Assembly (NCBI GenBank): GCA_027066795.1
Contig: JAMONA010000033.1
Location: forward strand, 1-7,427
Direction: 5' to 3'
Length of the DNA stretch: 7,427 nucleotides
Source of the DNA: Candidatus Kaiserbacteria bacterium
GTDB lineage: Bacteria > Patescibacteriota > Minisyncoccia > Phycocordibacterales > UBA2100
The notes under the pieces are model-generated. The model saw only the letters and a list, made by a program, of their open reading frames with translations. It ran no database searches and was not told where the DNA came from. Positions 6,050 through 7,427 of this stretch are shown one piece after another. A program made the translations under genes and the position numbers. Every line of letters starts with the position of its first letter. Position 1 is the first letter of the stretch.

Positions 6050-7427
6050 ATGAATATCCAGATGATAAGTACAAGAGACGCAGATAAAAATAGTAATACA
6101 TATACAGATGTATTACTAGCAGGTTTGGCCCCAGACGGAGGGCTATATGTACCTAGTGAGTATCCTAAGTTCAGCGTAGAGGAGTTGGTAGATCTGAAAG
6201 ACAGAACATATCAAGAAGTGGCATTTGCTGTTAAGAAAAAGTTGGTAGACGGCGCTATACCAGACGAGGACCTAAGAGACCTGATTAACAAGGCTTATAC
6301 TGCAGATTCATTTATAGGTACAGAGGATGGTAACGTTGTGCCATTACAAGAGATAGAAAAAGACTTTTATATGCAAAATCTATCGCTAGGCCCAACAGCA
6401 GCGTTTAAAGATATGGCCTTGCAGCAGCTAGGCCAAGAGATGAACTACGAGTTAGAAAAGAGAGACGAAGAACTTACAATACTAGGAGCTACCTCTGGAG
6501 ATACCGGCTCTGCAGCAGAGGCTGCCTTTAAAGGCCTAGAGAGAGTCAAGCTATTTATGCTTAGTCCAGAGATTGGTATGAGTGAGTTCCAAAAAGCACA
6601 GATGGGCTCACTTACTGGTGATAACATATTTAATATTAGTATCAGAGGCAGGTTCGATGATTGCCAAGACTTAGTAAAGCAATTAAAAAGTGAGGAGGAG
6701 TTTGCCAAGCTCGGTGCAGTGAACTCAATAAATTGGGGGCGTATATCTTCTCAAGTACCGTACTTCTTCTCTGGGTATTTACAGGCTGTAGAAAACATCG
6801 GTGACGAGGTAGACTTCGTAGTGCCTACAGGTAACTTCGGTAACGTTTTATCCGGGTATATAGCAAAGATGATGGGGCTCCCTATACGCCATCTTGTTGT
6901 AGCTACAAATGAGAATGATGTAATGGATAAACTATTTAAGACAGGTGTCTATACACTTACAAAGTCAGAGATTACATCTAGCCCATCTATGGATATATCT
7001 AAGGCCTCTAACTATGAGAGACTTGTGTTTGATGTACTAAAGCAAGATGGGCAGAAGGTGGCCGACTATATGTCAGAGTTTGTAGATAAGGGTAGTGTAG
7101 ACCTTAGTGACTACGGAGTAAGTGTAGATGACTTGGAGGCACTTGGTTTCGCGAGCTTTAGCTCAACTCATGCAGACAGATTAGCTACTATAAAAAGAGT
7201 TTATGATACAGCTGGATTTGTTATAGACACACATACTGCCGACGCTGTGCACGTAGGCTGGCAGCATAAGTCTACGGCTGGAGATGTGCCAGTGATATGT
7301 ATGGGTACAGCATTGCCAGTAAAGTTTGAGGCTTCTATAGAGGAGGCTCTAGGCTTTATACCAGACCGCCCAGAGAGGTTCGTAGGGCTAGAGGACACTA
7401 TGCAGGAAAACGCTTTCCACACTATAG
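6050..7427 (+). CDS. thrC: Threonine synthase family PLP enzyme (3' end cut by window)
   Basis: My own translation from ATG 6050 gives 459 codons with no stop up to the window edge. Relatives are about 430-510 residues, so only a short C-terminus is missing. Threonine synthase converts O-phosphohomoserine to threonine and phosphate with PLP. Visible motifs: N-terminal ISTRD and GLAPDGGLYVP; the PLP lysine in LGPTAAFKD (Lys120); ATSGDTGSA (147-155); MSEFQKAQ; NSINWGR; PTGNFGN (259-265), which wraps the PLP phosphate; KMMGLPIR; SSPSMDI; and DTHTADAV. ATG 6062 (giving MISTRD) is an equally possible start. It follows the kinase stop by 6 bases, without a ribosome site. NSINWGR and KMMGLPIR look closer to vertebrate THNSL1 than to the long fungal threonine synthases, and the late TAHPAKF-type motif reads TALPVKF, losing a usually conserved His. 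It may therefore be a threonine-synthase-like phospho-lyase and not a true ThrC. Confidence 0.9.
   Translation, partial: MNIQMISTRDADKNSNTYTDVLLAGLAPDGGLYVPSEYPKFSVEELVDLKDRTYQEVAFAVKKKLVDGAIPDEDLRDLINKAYTADSFIGTEDGNVVPLQEIEKDFYMQNLSLGPTAAFKDMALQQLGQEMNYELEKRDEELTILGATSGDTGSAAEAAFKGLERVKLFMLSPEIGMSEFQKAQMGSLTGDNIFNISIRGRFDDCQDLVKQLKSEEEFAKLGAVNSINWGRISSQVPYFFSGYLQAVENIGDEVDFVVPTGNFGNVLSGYIAKMMGLPIRHLVVATNENDVMDKLFKTGVYTLTKSEITSSPSMDISKASNYERLVFDVLKQDGQKVADYMSEFVDKGSVDLSDYGVSVDDLEALGFASFSSTHADRLATIKRVYDTAGFVIDTHTADAVHVGWQHKSTAGDVPVICMGTALPVKFEASIEEALGFIPDRPERFVGLEDTMQENAFHTI

Noticed and set aside
1..7427. CRISPR array, tRNA, rRNA, transposon or phage element
   Set aside because: No regularly spaced repeats, cloverleaf-like segments, transposase or integrase sequences were seen; the window is almost entirely ordinary coding sequence.

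Overview
The window is a compact, moderately AT-rich bacterial segment using the standard code: no in-frame TGA was seen in the genes, and Trp is TGG. Nearly everything is coding and on the plus strand. No ribosome-binding site was found before any start codon. Four genes instead have a sigma70-type -10 box ending 6 or 7 bases before the ATG, the geometry of leaderless transcription. This, the tight packing and the CPR-like look of the arginyl-tRNA synthetase suggest a Patescibacteria (Candidate Phyla Radiation) genome, possibly Saccharibacteria. That assignment is an inference and should be tested by phylogeny.

Layout. Positions 1-75 (minus) hold the first 25 codons of a divergent gene for a hydrophobic protein. 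Positions 76-307 are a non-coding divergent promoter region with a perfect 10-bp inverted repeat. Then come an acyl-ACP-reductase-like NAD(P) enzyme (308-1399) and a short promoter region with a hairpin and a 16-bp direct repeat (1400-1473). Next are an orphan membrane histidine kinase (1474-3111) and arginyl-tRNA synthetase argS (3130-4821). A 35-bp promoter (4822-4856) leads into a tight three-gene cluster: family I inorganic pyrophosphatase ppa (4857-5387), a shikimate-kinase-like P-loop kinase (5393-6043) and a threonine-synthase family protein (6050 to the right edge, nearly complete). No convincing intrinsic terminator is visible.

How the genes relate. Histidine kinase and argS are probably co-transcribed, as are ppa, the kinase and the threonine synthase, with gaps of 5 to 18 bases. 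The most interesting point is the kinase/threonine-synthase pair. Both resemble the two halves of the vertebrate fusion protein THNSL1 (shikimate-kinase-like domain plus threonine-synthase domain), and the kinase has lost the glycines that bind shikimate. A working hypothesis is a two-step route in which the kinase phosphorylates homoserine or a related hydroxy amino acid and the PLP enzyme acts on the phosphorylated product. Other points worth following are the leaderless promoter set, a codon-usage switch inside argS that suggests a mosaic gene, and an acyl-ACP-reductase-like enzyme with no visible fatty-acid or alkane partner.
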